From Prevotella sp. (lineage in GTDB: Bacteria > Bacteroidota > Bacteroidia > Bacteroidales > Bacteroidaceae), in assembly GCA_017462915.1 (NCBI GenBank), contig JAFTQG010000042.1, positions 1 to 64,000 on the forward strand: a DNA stretch of 64,000 nt. The letters are read 5' to 3'. The position numbers and the translations under genes are program-made. Positions 8,584 to 16,948 of this stretch are shown in pieces. The notes beneath the pieces are model-generated. The model was not told where the DNA came from, did not search any database, and saw only the letters and a list, made by a program, of their open reading frames with translations. Position 1 is the stretch's first letter; each line of letters begins with the position of its first letter.

Positions 8584-9858
8584 TTATTCCTTGTATCGGT
8601 CTCCCCAGCAGTTGAGCATATTCTGATACAGCTTCTCCTCGGCAGGATTGTGCTGTCCGTGCCAAAGACGCGCCTCCTGCAACTCGTCGGGCAGGAACTG
8701 CTGACGCACGAAATGTCCGGGATAGTCGTGGGAATACTTATAGCCGTCGCTGTAGCCGAGCTCTGCCATCAGTTTCGTAGGTGCATTGCGCAGATGGAGA
8801 GGTACGGGCAGATTGCCAGTCTCCCGGACAAGTCCCAAGGCAGCGTTTATGCCATTATATGCCGAATTGCTCTTAGGCGAGGTGGCAAGATACACCACAG
8901 CCTCGGCAAGAGGTATGCGCCCTTCGGGCCATCCTATCTTCATGACAGCGTCAAAGGCGGCGTTGGCGAGGAGAAGGGCGTTAGGATTGGCAAGTCCGAT
9001 GTCTTCGGAGGCGGAGATTATCAGACGGCGCGCGATAAACTGCGGGTCTTCCCCACCCTCTATCATCCTTGCCATCCAGTAGAGCGCAGCATCCGGATCA
9101 CTGCCGCGGATGCTCTTTATGAAGGCGGAGATTATGTCATAGTGCATCTCCCCGTCCTTGTCGTATGCAAGAGGATTCTGCTGCAGGCGCGTGGCTACCG
9201 TCTCGTCGGTGATGACAATGTCGTCGCTTCCCTCCGCCTCGACCACGAGTTCGAGGATATTGAGCAGCTTGCGGGCATCGCCGCCGCTGTATCTCAGCAA
9301 GGCACCGCTCTCGCGCACCTCTATCTTCTTCTGCGAGAGGACGATATCCTCATGTATGGCACGGTCAAGAAGCCGCAGCAGGTCGTCCTTCTCCAATGAT
9401 TTCAGCACATAGAGCTGGCAACGCGAGAGCAATGGGCGTATGACCTCAAACGACGGATTCTCTGTCGTCGCGCCGATAAGGGTCACTGTGCCTTTCTCCA
9501 CAGCCCCGAGGAGCGAGTCCTGCTGTGACTTGGAGAAACGGTGTATCTCGTCTATGAAGAGTATCGGACTTGCCGTCTGGAAAAACCTGTTGCCCTCGGC
9601 TTTCTGTATCACATCACGCACATCCTTGACGCCGCTCGTCACTGCGCTCAGGGTGTAGAAAGGCACTTCCATCTGTGTCGCCACTATCTGAGCCAACGTG
9701 GTCTTGCCGACACCCGGAGGTCCCCACAGGAGAAAGGAGGAGATGCGCTTCGCCTCAATCATGTTTCTCAATACAGCACCTTTGCCTACAAGATGCTGCT
9801 GGCCTATATACTGGTCGAGATTGCGCGGACGCATACGTTCTGCTAATGGCTGGCTCAT
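8584..9858 (-). CDS. rarA: Replication-associated recombination protein A (AAA+ ATPase)
   Basis: MgsA/RarA-type clamp-loader-like ATPase acting at stalled replication forks; 424 residues from the ATG at 9856-9858 (MSQPLAERMRPRNLDQYIGQ). A longer in-frame extension upstream is hydrophobic, unlike the family, and crosses the promoter, so it was rejected. Walker [10 protein letters not shown], the DEIHRFSKSQQD Walker B region and sensor 1 GATTENPSFEV are all present. The C-terminal tetramerisation region is intact. It is divergent from the acidic protein gene at 10022. Confidence 0.93.
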   Translation of the reverse strand: MSQPLAERMRPRNLDQYIGQQHLVGKGAVLRNMIEAKRISSFLLWGPPGVGKTTLAQIVATQMEVPFYTLSAVTSGVKDVRDVIQKAEGNRFFQTASPILFIDEIHRFSKSQQDSLLGAVEKGTVTLIGATTENPSFEVIRPLLSRCQLYVLKSLEKDDLLRLLDRAIHEDIVLSQKKIEVRESGALLRYSGGDARKLLNILELVVEAEGSDDIVITDETVATRLQQNPLAYDKDGEMHYDIISAFIKSIRGSDPDAALYWMARMIEGGEDPQFIARRLIISASEDIGLANPNALLLANAAFDAVMKIGWPEGRIPLAEAVVYLATSPKSNSAYNGINAALGLVRETGNLPVPLHLRNAPTKLMAELGYSDGYKYSHDYPGHFVRQQFLPDELQEARLWHGQHNPAEEKLYQNMLNCWGDRYKE

Positions 9859-9912
9859 GGACTGTTGTGATTGCTTTTTTACGGTCTGTAATGTACGGAT
9901 AATTTCTCTTTG

Positions 9913-9943
9913 CAAAATTAAGAAATAAACACGAATTAACAAA
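9913..9943 (-). promoter_or_regulatory. Promoter of rarA
   Basis: On the minus strand, TTTG (9943-9940) and TAATTTTG (9920-9913) are 19 bases apart, an exact match to the Bacteroidetes arrangement. The start codon is 55 bases downstream. Confidence 0.7.
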
Positions 9944-9960
9944 AAATATAATCTAAAATC

Positions 9961-9991
9961 TTGCAAATACATTATTAAAGTCTTACCTTTG
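9961..9991 (+). promoter_or_regulatory. Promoter of the acidic hypothetical protein gene
   Basis: TTG at 9961-9963 and TACCTTTG at 9984-9991 are 20 bases apart. The ATG follows at 10022. The element is back to back with the rarA promoter. Confidence 0.7.
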
Positions 9992-10021
9992 CACCCAAAT
10001 TTAACAAAACAGAAAACATAT

Positions 10022-10828
10022 ATGACGAAAAACAACAATCAGGAAGGAATATCTTCCCTCGCCAATGTGACAAAAGGCAATGCATGGGACTTGCAGGAGA
10101 ACGATGTCGTGAGCCTTTGGCAGGCCGCCGAGAAGGAGGATGATATCCGGGAAAACGGACGCCATTATATGGACATACTGCATGGTGCGTTTGAACTTGA
10201 GGAACTTAAAGTCGACAAACCGGAGGTAATAAAGAAATACGAGGCGCGCGGCATGACCGTCGCGGAGCTGCCTTACGGAGAGGGGACAAAGAAATGGGGC
10301 ATAAAGAAGCGCGCCATAAACCGTGTCACCGACCTTTCCTATGAGAATATCACACACATCTCCGCGGCAAAGCTCGTAGAAGTGCTGGAGCGCAACTTCG
10401 GCGGCGGATGGGACTCGCTGTCACAGGGCATACGTGACATCATCGAGCACGGCTTCGACATCAGCACCACCACTCTGCCTAAGGACCGTCTGAAGAAAAA
10501 GGGCGGCATGTACGAGATGAAGGTCAATGACGGATTTGAGGTTCTCGAGATAGAAAAGGGCTCATGGGTTGAGGCTATCTTCGCCAAGGCAAAGCCGAAG
10601 GTAGAGAAGCATTCCATACTCCTCGGTGACGACAACCGCTCACATTTTGACGACGAGGACGGCGACAACGAGGACATGGATCTGCCAGAGGACACATACA
10701 ATATGCCTGACGAGGACGAAGATCTCGACGAGGATGCTCTCACAGCAGAAAGCTACCGCACGACAATCGACGAGAAGCCTGAGGATCTTGACATCACCGT
10801 CGATGACCTCGATGACGAGGAATACTAA
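10022..10828 (+). CDS. Hypothetical protein with highly acidic C-terminal tail
   Basis: 268 residues from the ATG at 10022 (MTKNNNQEGISSL), the first ATG after a clear promoter. I do not recognise the family. Residues about 1-195 are mixed (for instance GGGWDSLSQGIRDIIEHGFD). From about residue 196 to the end the chain is dominated by Asp and Glu (DDEDGDNEDMDLPEDTYN and similar). There is no signal peptide or membrane helix, so it is probably cytosolic. The acidic tail may bind a basic partner or mimic nucleic acid. Only the composition is seen; the role is unknown. Confidence 0.75.
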   Translation: MTKNNNQEGISSLANVTKGNAWDLQENDVVSLWQAAEKEDDIRENGRHYMDILHGAFELEELKVDKPEVIKKYEARGMTVAELPYGEGTKKWGIKKRAINRVTDLSYENITHISAAKLVEVLERNFGGGWDSLSQGIRDIIEHGFDISTTTLPKDRLKKKGGMYEMKVNDGFEVLEIEKGSWVEAIFAKAKPKVEKHSILLGDDNRSHFDDEDGDNEDMDLPEDTYNMPDEDEDLDEDALTAESYRTTIDEKPEDLDITVDDLDDEEY

Positions 10829-10940
10829 AGAAGAAAGGTGTTTTCGCCTGTCTTCTAATAAGTATAATGACAACAAAAACGGGTTGGATATTCACACATG
10901 GATATCCAACCCGTCTGCTTTTTCCAACTACCTGTCCTCT

Positions 10941-11145
10941 TTTAAACCCAAATCGGTCATTAGATTTCATTTCGTTTCGTTTTTATCTCCGTTGTATTGC
11001 AACCATTTCGGCGAAGGCATAGCAGGCTATGTCGAGACGGAACGGGAAGCAAGACAGCGAAGAGAAAGGCAAAACGAACGAAAAGACCATATAACAATAA
11101 CAGAATATTACTGTAGGTCGGTCTAATGACCGATTTGGGTTTAAA
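10941..11145. repeat. Hairpin element family 1, copy A (MITE-like)
   Basis: A 205-bp unit bounded by inverted repeats of 24 bp whose inner 18 bases are CCCAAATCGGTCATTAGA; the outer bases are TTTAAA on both sides. The centre carries the palindrome-like CATAGCAGGCTATG. A second copy lies at 59691-59882. There is no coding capacity for a transposase. The size, terminal repeats and multiple copies fit a miniature inverted-repeat element or a mobile structured repeat. It follows the acidic protein gene by 112 bases. Confidence 0.8.
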
Positions 11146-11172
11146 ACCCCTCCCTCACAAGAGACTGTGAAG

Positions 11173-11260
11173 AGGGTGACCTTTTATTCTGTCAAGTGTC
11201 ACCTCTTATAATATAAAGTGTCACCTCTTACTCTGTAAAAGGTGACACTTTATCAGGTCT
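11173..11260. repeat. Cluster 1 of four 22-bp direct repeats
   Basis: Four units of exactly 22 bp start at 11173, 11195, 11217 and 11239. Each begins with a variant of AAGGTGACCTTT (here AGGGTGACCTTT, AGTGTCACCTCT twice, AAGGTGACACTT) followed by ten more variable bases. The core is nearly palindromic. The same arrangement of four units recurs at 21039, 33048 and 47516. Confidence 0.85.
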
Positions 11261-11371
11261 GTCTTCACGCATCCGCAAAAGACTGGTTATCAATATGTTC
11301 TACGACCGACAGCCTTGTCTCGCAAGGCATGGCATATCATCTTGCAGAAGCATGGGTCTTAATGCCACGGG

Positions 11372-12700
11372 TTACATCTTCCCGTTGTAGAACTCGATGA
11401 AAGCCTCAGTGCAATACTCATGGTCTGCCGCCGAACCCGTCTCGCGGACGCTGTGCATGGCGAGCACAGGATTGCCCATATCCACACCGCGGAGAGGAAG
11501 TGAGGACGCAAGGATATTGCCAAGGGTAGAGCCTCCGGCGACATCACTGTGGTTGACAAATCGCTGGCAAGGCACTCCGGCACGCTCGCATATCTGCTGG
11601 AATACCGCTGCAGAGACGGCATCACTGGCATATTTCTGGGAGGCATTGAACTTTATCACAGGACCGCCGCCGAGGGTTGGATGGTTTGTCGGGTCATACT
11701 TCTCCGAATAGTTCGGATGCCAGGCGTGGGCATTGTCGGCACTTATCATGAAGGCGTGCTCCACGGCGCGGTACATATCTTCTGCCGTACCGCCCTGCGC
11801 AAGGACAAGACGGTCTATGAGCGACATGAGGAACGGACTGCCTGCACCCTGTTTGGTCTGCGACCCTGTCTCTTCATTGTCAAATATGGCGAGGACATTC
11901 GTCACCTCCGGCACTGTATCACAGGAACTTATCATGGCTTCCATGCCGGCGTGCACCATAGAGAGGTCGTCAAGTCGGCCGGCGGAGATAAACTCATTGT
12001 GCATACCGAAGAGGCACGCTGGAGTCGTATCGTAAAGATACAGGTCGAAATCAATGATGTCTTTTGCCTCTATCCGTGGAGCATCGGCAGCAATATCGGC
12101 GTTCAGCTCGTTGCAGACAGCCGTCATGAGCATACCGTCGCGCTCGAGTTCGTCGTTCACGATGCCCATTATCGGGAGCATATCTTTCTGCTTTGAAAGT
12201 CTCACACCGTCATTCACCTGACGGTTGAAGTGTATGGCGAGATTGGATATCTGCAAAAGCGGACGCTGGATATGCAGGAGGCGTGTCTCAGGCTGCATAG
12301 GGTCGGCTGTGCGCAGTATTACACGTCCGGCGAGGGACAACGGCCTGTCGAACCATGTAGACATTATCGCGCCTCCATACAGTTCGGTGTTCAGCTTCAC
12401 TATTCCCTTCTCACAACGTATCTCGGCGTTAGGCTTGATACGGAATGTAGGAGAGTCGCTGTGGGCACATATCATCCTGAAGCCGGCATCGCCGAGGCTA
12501 CGGCGGCCGATATGGAAGGCGAAGACAGAAGAATCGTTCTTTGTCATGTACAGTTTATCGCCTGGTTTTACAGCCGGCAGAGGGTCTCCGGCATCCACTC
12601 GCGTATACCCGCTCCTGTCAAGCGTGTCACATACGTTTTTCACTGCAAGGAAATTGACTGGAGAGGCGTCAAGAAACGCCAATAATTTTTCTGTATACAT
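11372..12700 (-). CDS. M18 family aminopeptidase
   Basis: Zinc aminopeptidase of 442 residues from the ATG at 12698-12700 (MYTEKLLAFLDASP). M18 metal-binding segments are in order: CAHSDSPTFRIKP, AGRLDDLSMVHAG, FDNEETGSQTKQGAGS and the C-terminal MHSVRETG. Family members remove acidic or other N-terminal residues from peptides in the cytoplasm and form large tetrahedral oligomers. The gene stands alone, 540 bases of repeat-rich DNA before it on the map and cdsA on the other side. The exact substrate is unknown. Confidence 0.92.
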   Translation of the reverse strand: MYTEKLLAFLDASPVNFLAVKNVCDTLDRSGYTRVDAGDPLPAVKPGDKLYMTKNDSSVFAFHIGRRSLGDAGFRMICAHSDSPTFRIKPNAEIRCEKGIVKLNTELYGGAIMSTWFDRPLSLAGRVILRTADPMQPETRLLHIQRPLLQISNLAIHFNRQVNDGVRLSKQKDMLPIMGIVNDELERDGMLMTAVCNELNADIAADAPRIEAKDIIDFDLYLYDTTPACLFGMHNEFISAGRLDDLSMVHAGMEAMISSCDTVPEVTNVLAIFDNEETGSQTKQGAGSPFLMSLIDRLVLAQGGTAEDMYRAVEHAFMISADNAHAWHPNYSEKYDPTNHPTLGGGPVIKFNASQKYASDAVSAAVFQQICERAGVPCQRFVNHSDVAGGSTLGNILASSLPLRGVDMGNPVLAMHSVRETGSAADHEYCTEAFIEFYNGKM

Positions 12701-12851
12701 TGTAATTGTTTTTATGTTTTCAGGTATAGTGTAAACGCCATACGATTGCACTATTGTCTATATATCACAATCATAGGGCCATGCATGAAAACAGTTCGGG
12801 TGTGTTCCGGGAAGACAGAAAAGCATCATTCCCAGGACACACCCGAAAGAT

Positions 12852-13733
12852 TCACGGCATGAAATACTGGAGGGCATAGAGATATATCACACTGGCAGGG
12901 ATGGCAAGAAGCGAGGAGTCGAAGCGGTCGAGCATTCCTCCGTGACCGGGAAGTATGTTTCCAGAATCCTTTATGCCTATGGTGCGCTTGATGAGCGACT
13001 CCACGAGGTCGCCCCATGTGCCGAAGACGGCGACGACTATGCCCAGTCCTACCCATTTCGCTATATACGATGTCAATGGCAGAGGGTCACTGTATGCCGC
13101 CCATACGTATGAAAAATAGCCTATGAGTGCAGCCACTACAACAACAAATATTCCGCCGCCGATGCTTCCTTCCCATGACTTTGCCGGCGAGATGCGTGGG
13201 AACAGCTTATGCTTTCCGAACAGCGAGCCCGCGCAATAAGCACCTGTATCGTTGGTCCACAAGAAGATGAAGACGCTCAGAGGCAGCAGATACTGGTACT
13301 CGACATATCCGTCTACATTCTGGAAGGCAAGGATGTTTATCGTCGAGAACGGTAATGCGATGTACATCTGCCCCATCATGGTATATGCCCAGTCGGCAAG
13401 CGGATTAGGATTTCCCGTGTACAGCTCGCTGACGAAAAGATATACTATTGTCAGCAGGTAAGGTATGAACACTTCGGCCGTGAGCAGTCCGCTGACGAAA
13501 ACGAAGGTCGAGAAGAAGAGGATCATGCCTGCCGCGGTCGAGATCAAACGGTTTACGGAGACATTGCTCACATTATTGTTCACAAGTCCTGTATACTCCC
13601 ACATGGACATTCCTGTTATCAGTGTGAAAAGGAATACCATTGATATCGGTTTCATAAAGCAAGTGACCAGGGTTGCCACAAAGAGCACACCCGTTATGGT
13701 CCTCACTATCAGGTTTTTCTGTTTGTCTGTCAT
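12852..13733 (-). CDS. cdsA: Phosphatidate cytidylyltransferase
   Basis: Makes CDP-diacylglycerol from phosphatidic acid and CTP, the branch point of phospholipid synthesis. 293 residues with about seven membrane helices. The family signature near the C-terminus is complete: SLIKRTIGIKDSG, then ILPGHGGMLDRFD, preceded by SPAKSWEGSIGGG. It starts 22 bases after ftsH and is the last gene of the rsfS-ftsH-cdsA run. Confidence 0.95.
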   Translation of the reverse strand: MTDKQKNLIVRTITGVLFVATLVTCFMKPISMVFLFTLITGMSMWEYTGLVNNNVSNVSVNRLISTAAGMILFFSTFVFVSGLLTAEVFIPYLLTIVYLFVSELYTGNPNPLADWAYTMMGQMYIALPFSTINILAFQNVDGYVEYQYLLPLSVFIFLWTNDTGAYCAGSLFGKHKLFPRISPAKSWEGSIGGGIFVVVVAALIGYFSYVWAAYSDPLPLTSYIAKWVGLGIVVAVFGTWGDLVESLIKRTIGIKDSGNILPGHGGMLDRFDSSLLAIPASVIYLYALQYFMP

Positions 13734-13755
13734 AGTATTTTGATATTTACACGCA

Positions 13756-15807
13756 TCACGCGTCTATATTGGTTTTGTCGGTTGTCGCGTCTCCGTCCTG
13801 CTGTTTTTCTGTCACAACAGGTGCAATGCCTGCGGCTTTCTCCGCGTCATCGTCAGAGGAAAGGATTTCCTCTGAGCGGGAAGTCCACTGGCGTTTACCG
13901 AAGATGCGCTCGACATCCTCTGCAAAGATGACCTCCTTGTCTATGAGAAGCTGTGCCAATGCGTTATGCCCTTCGCTATATTTGTCCAGCAGTTCCTTTG
14001 CGCGGACATACTGTTCGTTTACCATCTTCTGCACCTCCTGATCTATAAGCCTGGCAGTAGCGTCGGAATATGGTTTGGTGAAGGAATACTGGTCCTGATT
14101 GTAGTAGCAGAGATTAGGAAGGGCATCGCTCATGCCGGCATACGCCACCATGGAGTATGCCGCCTTCGTGGAACGCTCAAGGTCGTTCATCGCTCCTGTA
14201 GATATCCTGCCGAGGAAGACATCCTCTGCGGCACGGCCGCCAAGGAGCGCACATATCTCGTCGAGCATGGCCTCCTTTGTCGTTATCTGACGCTCTTCAG
14301 GAAGATACCATGCAGCACCGAGAGCCCTGCCACGAGGGACGATTGTCACCTTGACAAGAGGATTGGCGTACTGGCAGAACCAGCTTACTGTCGCATGACC
14401 CGCCTCATGATATGCTATGGCTTTCTTCTCTTCGTATGTCATTACCTTGGTCTTCTTCTCCAGACCGCCGATGATACGGTCTACAGCAGCAAGGAAATCA
14501 TGCTGAGAGACGGCCTTCTTGTCTGCACGGGCGGCTATCAGTGCTGCCTCATTACATACATTTGCAATGTCCGCACCAGAGAATCCCGGTGTCTGACGTG
14601 CAAGGAGCTCGATGTCAAGATCCTTGTCTACCTTGACAGGACGCAGATGAACCTTGAAGATAGCCTTACGCTCGTTAAGGTCAGGAAGCTCGACATGTAT
14701 CTCACGGTCAAATCGTCCGGCACGCAGAAGTGCCTTGTCGAGCATGTCGACACGGTTTGTTGCAGCAAGGATTATCACGCCGGAGTTTGTGCCGAAGCCA
14801 TCCATCTCAGTGAGAAGGGCGTTGAGTGTGTTCTCACGCTCGTCATTTCCTCCCATTCCTGGATGGTTGGAGCGCGCACGGCCGACAGCGTCTATCTCGT
14901 CTATGAAGATGATACTCGGAGCCTTTGCCTTTGCCTTGTTGAACAAATCACGGACGCGGGACGCTCCGACACCGACGAACATCTCGACAAAGTCCGAACC
15001 AGACATGGAGAAGAACGGCACTCCTGCCTCGCCGGCAACAGCCTTGGCGAGGAGAGTCTTGCCTGTTCCCGGAGGGCCTACAAGCAATGCGCCCTTAGGA
15101 ATCTTACCTCCGAGGTCGGTATATTTCTTAGGATTCTTCAGGAATTCCACTATTTCCTGAACCTCCTGCTTAGCCCCTTCCTGTCCGGCAACGTCCTTGA
15201 ATGTTATGTCGTGAGGATTATCCTTGCCGTACTCCTGAGCCTTGCTCTTGCCGACATTGAAGATACTGCCTCCACTGGCTGAGCCTCCGCCACCGAAACC
15301 GCCACTCATACGGCGGATGATGAATATCCAGACTGCTATGAAGAATATCGTCGGACCTAAAGAAAGGATTATCTCCCAGATGCCGTTGCGGCTGACTTCA
15401 TATTCGAGGTTTCCGTTGAAATGCTTCTGTGCCTGCTGCACGTCAAGGAATTTCTCCACTTGTTCAACGGAACCGAAGTTCACATTGACATACGGATTGA
15501 CACCGACCTGCTTGGCACTCGCATGGAATACCTGACGGACATGTTCCGCCTTTACATACATTTTAAGGGAAGACTCGCTCTTGTTAACCACAATCTTGGA
15601 TGCATATCCGTGGCTAACGAATTGCTTGAAGTCGCTGTATGTAGCTTCCGTAGACGACTGCTTCCCTATGTTTCCACCGCCGGTGAAAAAGAAATAGGCA
15701 AGTATGACGATGATTATCGCATACAGCCAATTAAGATTGAATCGTGGCATTTTCGGGCCTTTCGGCATATTGTCCGGCCCGAAGCCTCCTACTGGTGATT
15801 TTGCCAT
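13756..15807 (-). CDS. ftsH: ATP-dependent zinc metalloprotease FtsH
   Basis: Membrane-anchored AAA+ protease that degrades membrane and regulatory proteins. 683 residues from the ATG at 15805-15807 (MAKSPVGGFGPDNMP); a further upstream frame lacks family character. Two N-terminal membrane helices (about 24-43 and 147-170) flank a periplasmic domain. Walker A GPPGTGKTLLAKA, the second region of homology with NRVDMLDKALLRAGRFD, and the zinc site HEAGH are intact. It is the middle gene of the rsfS-ftsH-cdsA cluster. Confidence 0.97.
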   Translation of the reverse strand: MAKSPVGGFGPDNMPKGPKMPRFNLNWLYAIIIVILAYFFFTGGGNIGKQSSTEATYSDFKQFVSHGYASKIVVNKSESSLKMYVKAEHVRQVFHASAKQVGVNPYVNVNFGSVEQVEKFLDVQQAQKHFNGNLEYEVSRNGIWEIILSLGPTIFFIAVWIFIIRRMSGGFGGGGSASGGSIFNVGKSKAQEYGKDNPHDITFKDVAGQEGAKQEVQEIVEFLKNPKKYTDLGGKIPKGALLVGPPGTGKTLLAKAVAGEAGVPFFSMSGSDFVEMFVGVGASRVRDLFNKAKAKAPSIIFIDEIDAVGRARSNHPGMGGNDERENTLNALLTEMDGFGTNSGVIILAATNRVDMLDKALLRAGRFDREIHVELPDLNERKAIFKVHLRPVKVDKDLDIELLARQTPGFSGADIANVCNEAALIAARADKKAVSQHDFLAAVDRIIGGLEKKTKVMTYEEKKAIAYHEAGHATVSWFCQYANPLVKVTIVPRGRALGAAWYLPEERQITTKEAMLDEICALLGGRAAEDVFLGRISTGAMNDLERSTKAAYSMVAYAGMSDALPNLCYYNQDQYSFTKPYSDATARLIDQEVQKMVNEQYVRAKELLDKYSEGHNALAQLLIDKEVIFAEDVERIFGKRQWTSRSEEILSSDDDAEKAAGIAPVVTEKQQDGDATTDKTNIDA

Positions 15808-15924
15808 AGTCGAACTTTGTTCGATATATATAATTATGTATCTATTATATCTCTCATTCCACTCGCCGTCTGCCAAGACAACGTCCCCAAAGGAAGTCCT
15901 GAAACGGCAAGTGCCTTATACCAT

Positions 15925-16287
15925 TCAGTCTATGTCTGGTATGACTTCCGACGGAGCGTCTGCCCACAGATGTTCCAGATCATAGTGCTCGCGTGTCTCA
16001 GGGACAAAGACATGAACCATGATGTCCACATAATCCATTGCGACCCAGACACTGTTTTCGCGTCCCACGACCCTCATCGGCTTTTCGTTCAAGTCTGTAC
16101 GCATCTTCTCCTCGATATTATCGGAAATGGCATCGACCTGGGAAGGAGAGCCACCCTCGCAGATTACAAACGCCTTTGTGATACAACCGTCAATGCCGGA
16201 AAGGTCTATGACCGTAATTCCTCGTCCTTTCTTATCCTGTATAGCCTCAACAGTCTTGTCTACAAGTTTCTTTATTTCTTCTGTCAT
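15925..16287 (-). CDS. rsfS: Ribosomal silencing factor RsfS (Iojap family)
   Basis: A protein of 120 residues that binds ribosomal protein uL14 and blocks subunit joining under poor nutrition. The Iojap-type core ITKAFVICEGGSPSQVDAISDNI (about 53-75) and the WVAMDYVDIMVHVFVPETREHYDLE segment (about 81-108) are typical. The length is standard. It is the first gene of the cluster with ftsH and cdsA, 117 bases upstream of ftsH. Confidence 0.93.
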   Translation of the reverse strand: MTEEIKKLVDKTVEAIQDKKGRGITVIDLSGIDGCITKAFVICEGGSPSQVDAISDNIEEKMRTDLNEKPMRVVGRENSVWVAMDYVDIMVHVFVPETREHYDLEHLWADAPSEVIPDID

Positions 16288-16448
16288 AATTTATGTTTAC
16301 TTTTTTATCTCAGTTATATATGTGTTTCCTTTGATTGCAAAGGTACACTATTTATATGGAATAAGCACTGCTGAAAGCTGTTTTTTGTGTTTTTTTATGT
16401 AATGATTATAGAAAAATAGAGGTTTTCGAAAAAAAAATCCGCAAAAAG

Positions 16449-16480
16449 TTTGGAGAATTCAGAAAAACTCCGTACCTTTG
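16449..16480 (+). promoter_or_regulatory. Promoter of tRNA-Gln
   Basis: TTTG at 16449-16452 and TACCTTTG at 16473-16480 are 20 bases apart. The tRNA begins at 16532. Confidence 0.75.
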
Positions 16481-16531
16481 CACTCGCAATTGAGAAATCA
16501 CTTGCAAGCTTCAAGGGTGAAGCTAAGAAAT

Positions 16532-16602
16532 TGGGGTATGGTGTAATGGTAACACTGCAGATTCTGGTCCTGCCTTTTCTGGTTCGAGTCCGGATACCCC
16601 AA
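16532..16602 (+). tRNA. tRNA-Gln (CTG anticodon)
   Basis: A 71-base cloverleaf with acceptor TGGGGTA/TACCCCA, a D arm with TAATGGTAA, anticodon loop TTCTGGT (anticodon CTG, bases 35-37 equivalent) and a T arm with GGTTCGAGTCC. The last pair of the anticodon stem is an A-C mismatch. The CCA end is not encoded. Confidence 0.93.
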
Positions 16603-16603
16603 C

Positions 16604-16645
16604 AAAGAAAACCAAGAGTCACATGATTCTTGGTTTTCTTTTTAT
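16604..16645 (+). terminator. Terminator of tRNA-Gln
   Basis: AAAGAAAACCAAGA pairs with TCTTGGTTTTCTTT, followed by TT and AT-rich sequence. Confidence 0.85.
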
Positions 16646-16776
16646 ATATACATGTCATGACTGATTATACATGATTGCAGGTCTAATTGTAAAACGGTGG
16701 GACACCCGATAAATATGATAGGCAGAACATGGCGTAAAGCATTATAATCTCAGACCGTACATACTGCAAACAGACA

Positions 16777-16859
16777 ACGGGCAGACAAACAAGTCTGTGA
16801 TATCCCATACTGATGCATACAATATGCACACGTAATCACAAACTCATTTGTCTGCCCGT
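16777..16859. repeat. Long imperfect inverted repeat
   Basis: Two 25-base arms (16777-16801 and 16835-16859) start and end with ACGGGCAGACAAA and its complement, with three mismatches farther in; a 33-base centre lies between. No T-run follows on either strand. It sits 89 bases beyond the end of deoD and may act as a 3' stabiliser or weak terminator. Confidence 0.7.
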
Positions 16860-16948
16860 ATAGTATGTGCGAGGCACAGGAGTTACAAAACAAAGTTCCC
16901 ACCCGACATCCGTCAGCTCCTGGTTCACAAAGGCCCAGGAGTCATATC

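Noticed and set aside
9859-10038. N-terminal extension of RarA
   Set aside because: The extra residues are hydrophobic and unlike the family, and the region contains the rarA promoter and the promoter of the divergent gene.
10626-11126. A 166-codon plus-strand frame overlapping the acidic protein gene
   Set aside because: It is an out-of-frame shadow of the acidic tail that runs into the family 1 element.
11173-11260. CRISPR array
   Set aside because: The period is 22 bp, the variable part about ten bases, only four units, and no cas genes are in the window.
13966-15282. A 438-codon plus-strand frame opposite ftsH
   Set aside because: Antisense to intact FtsH; no family features.
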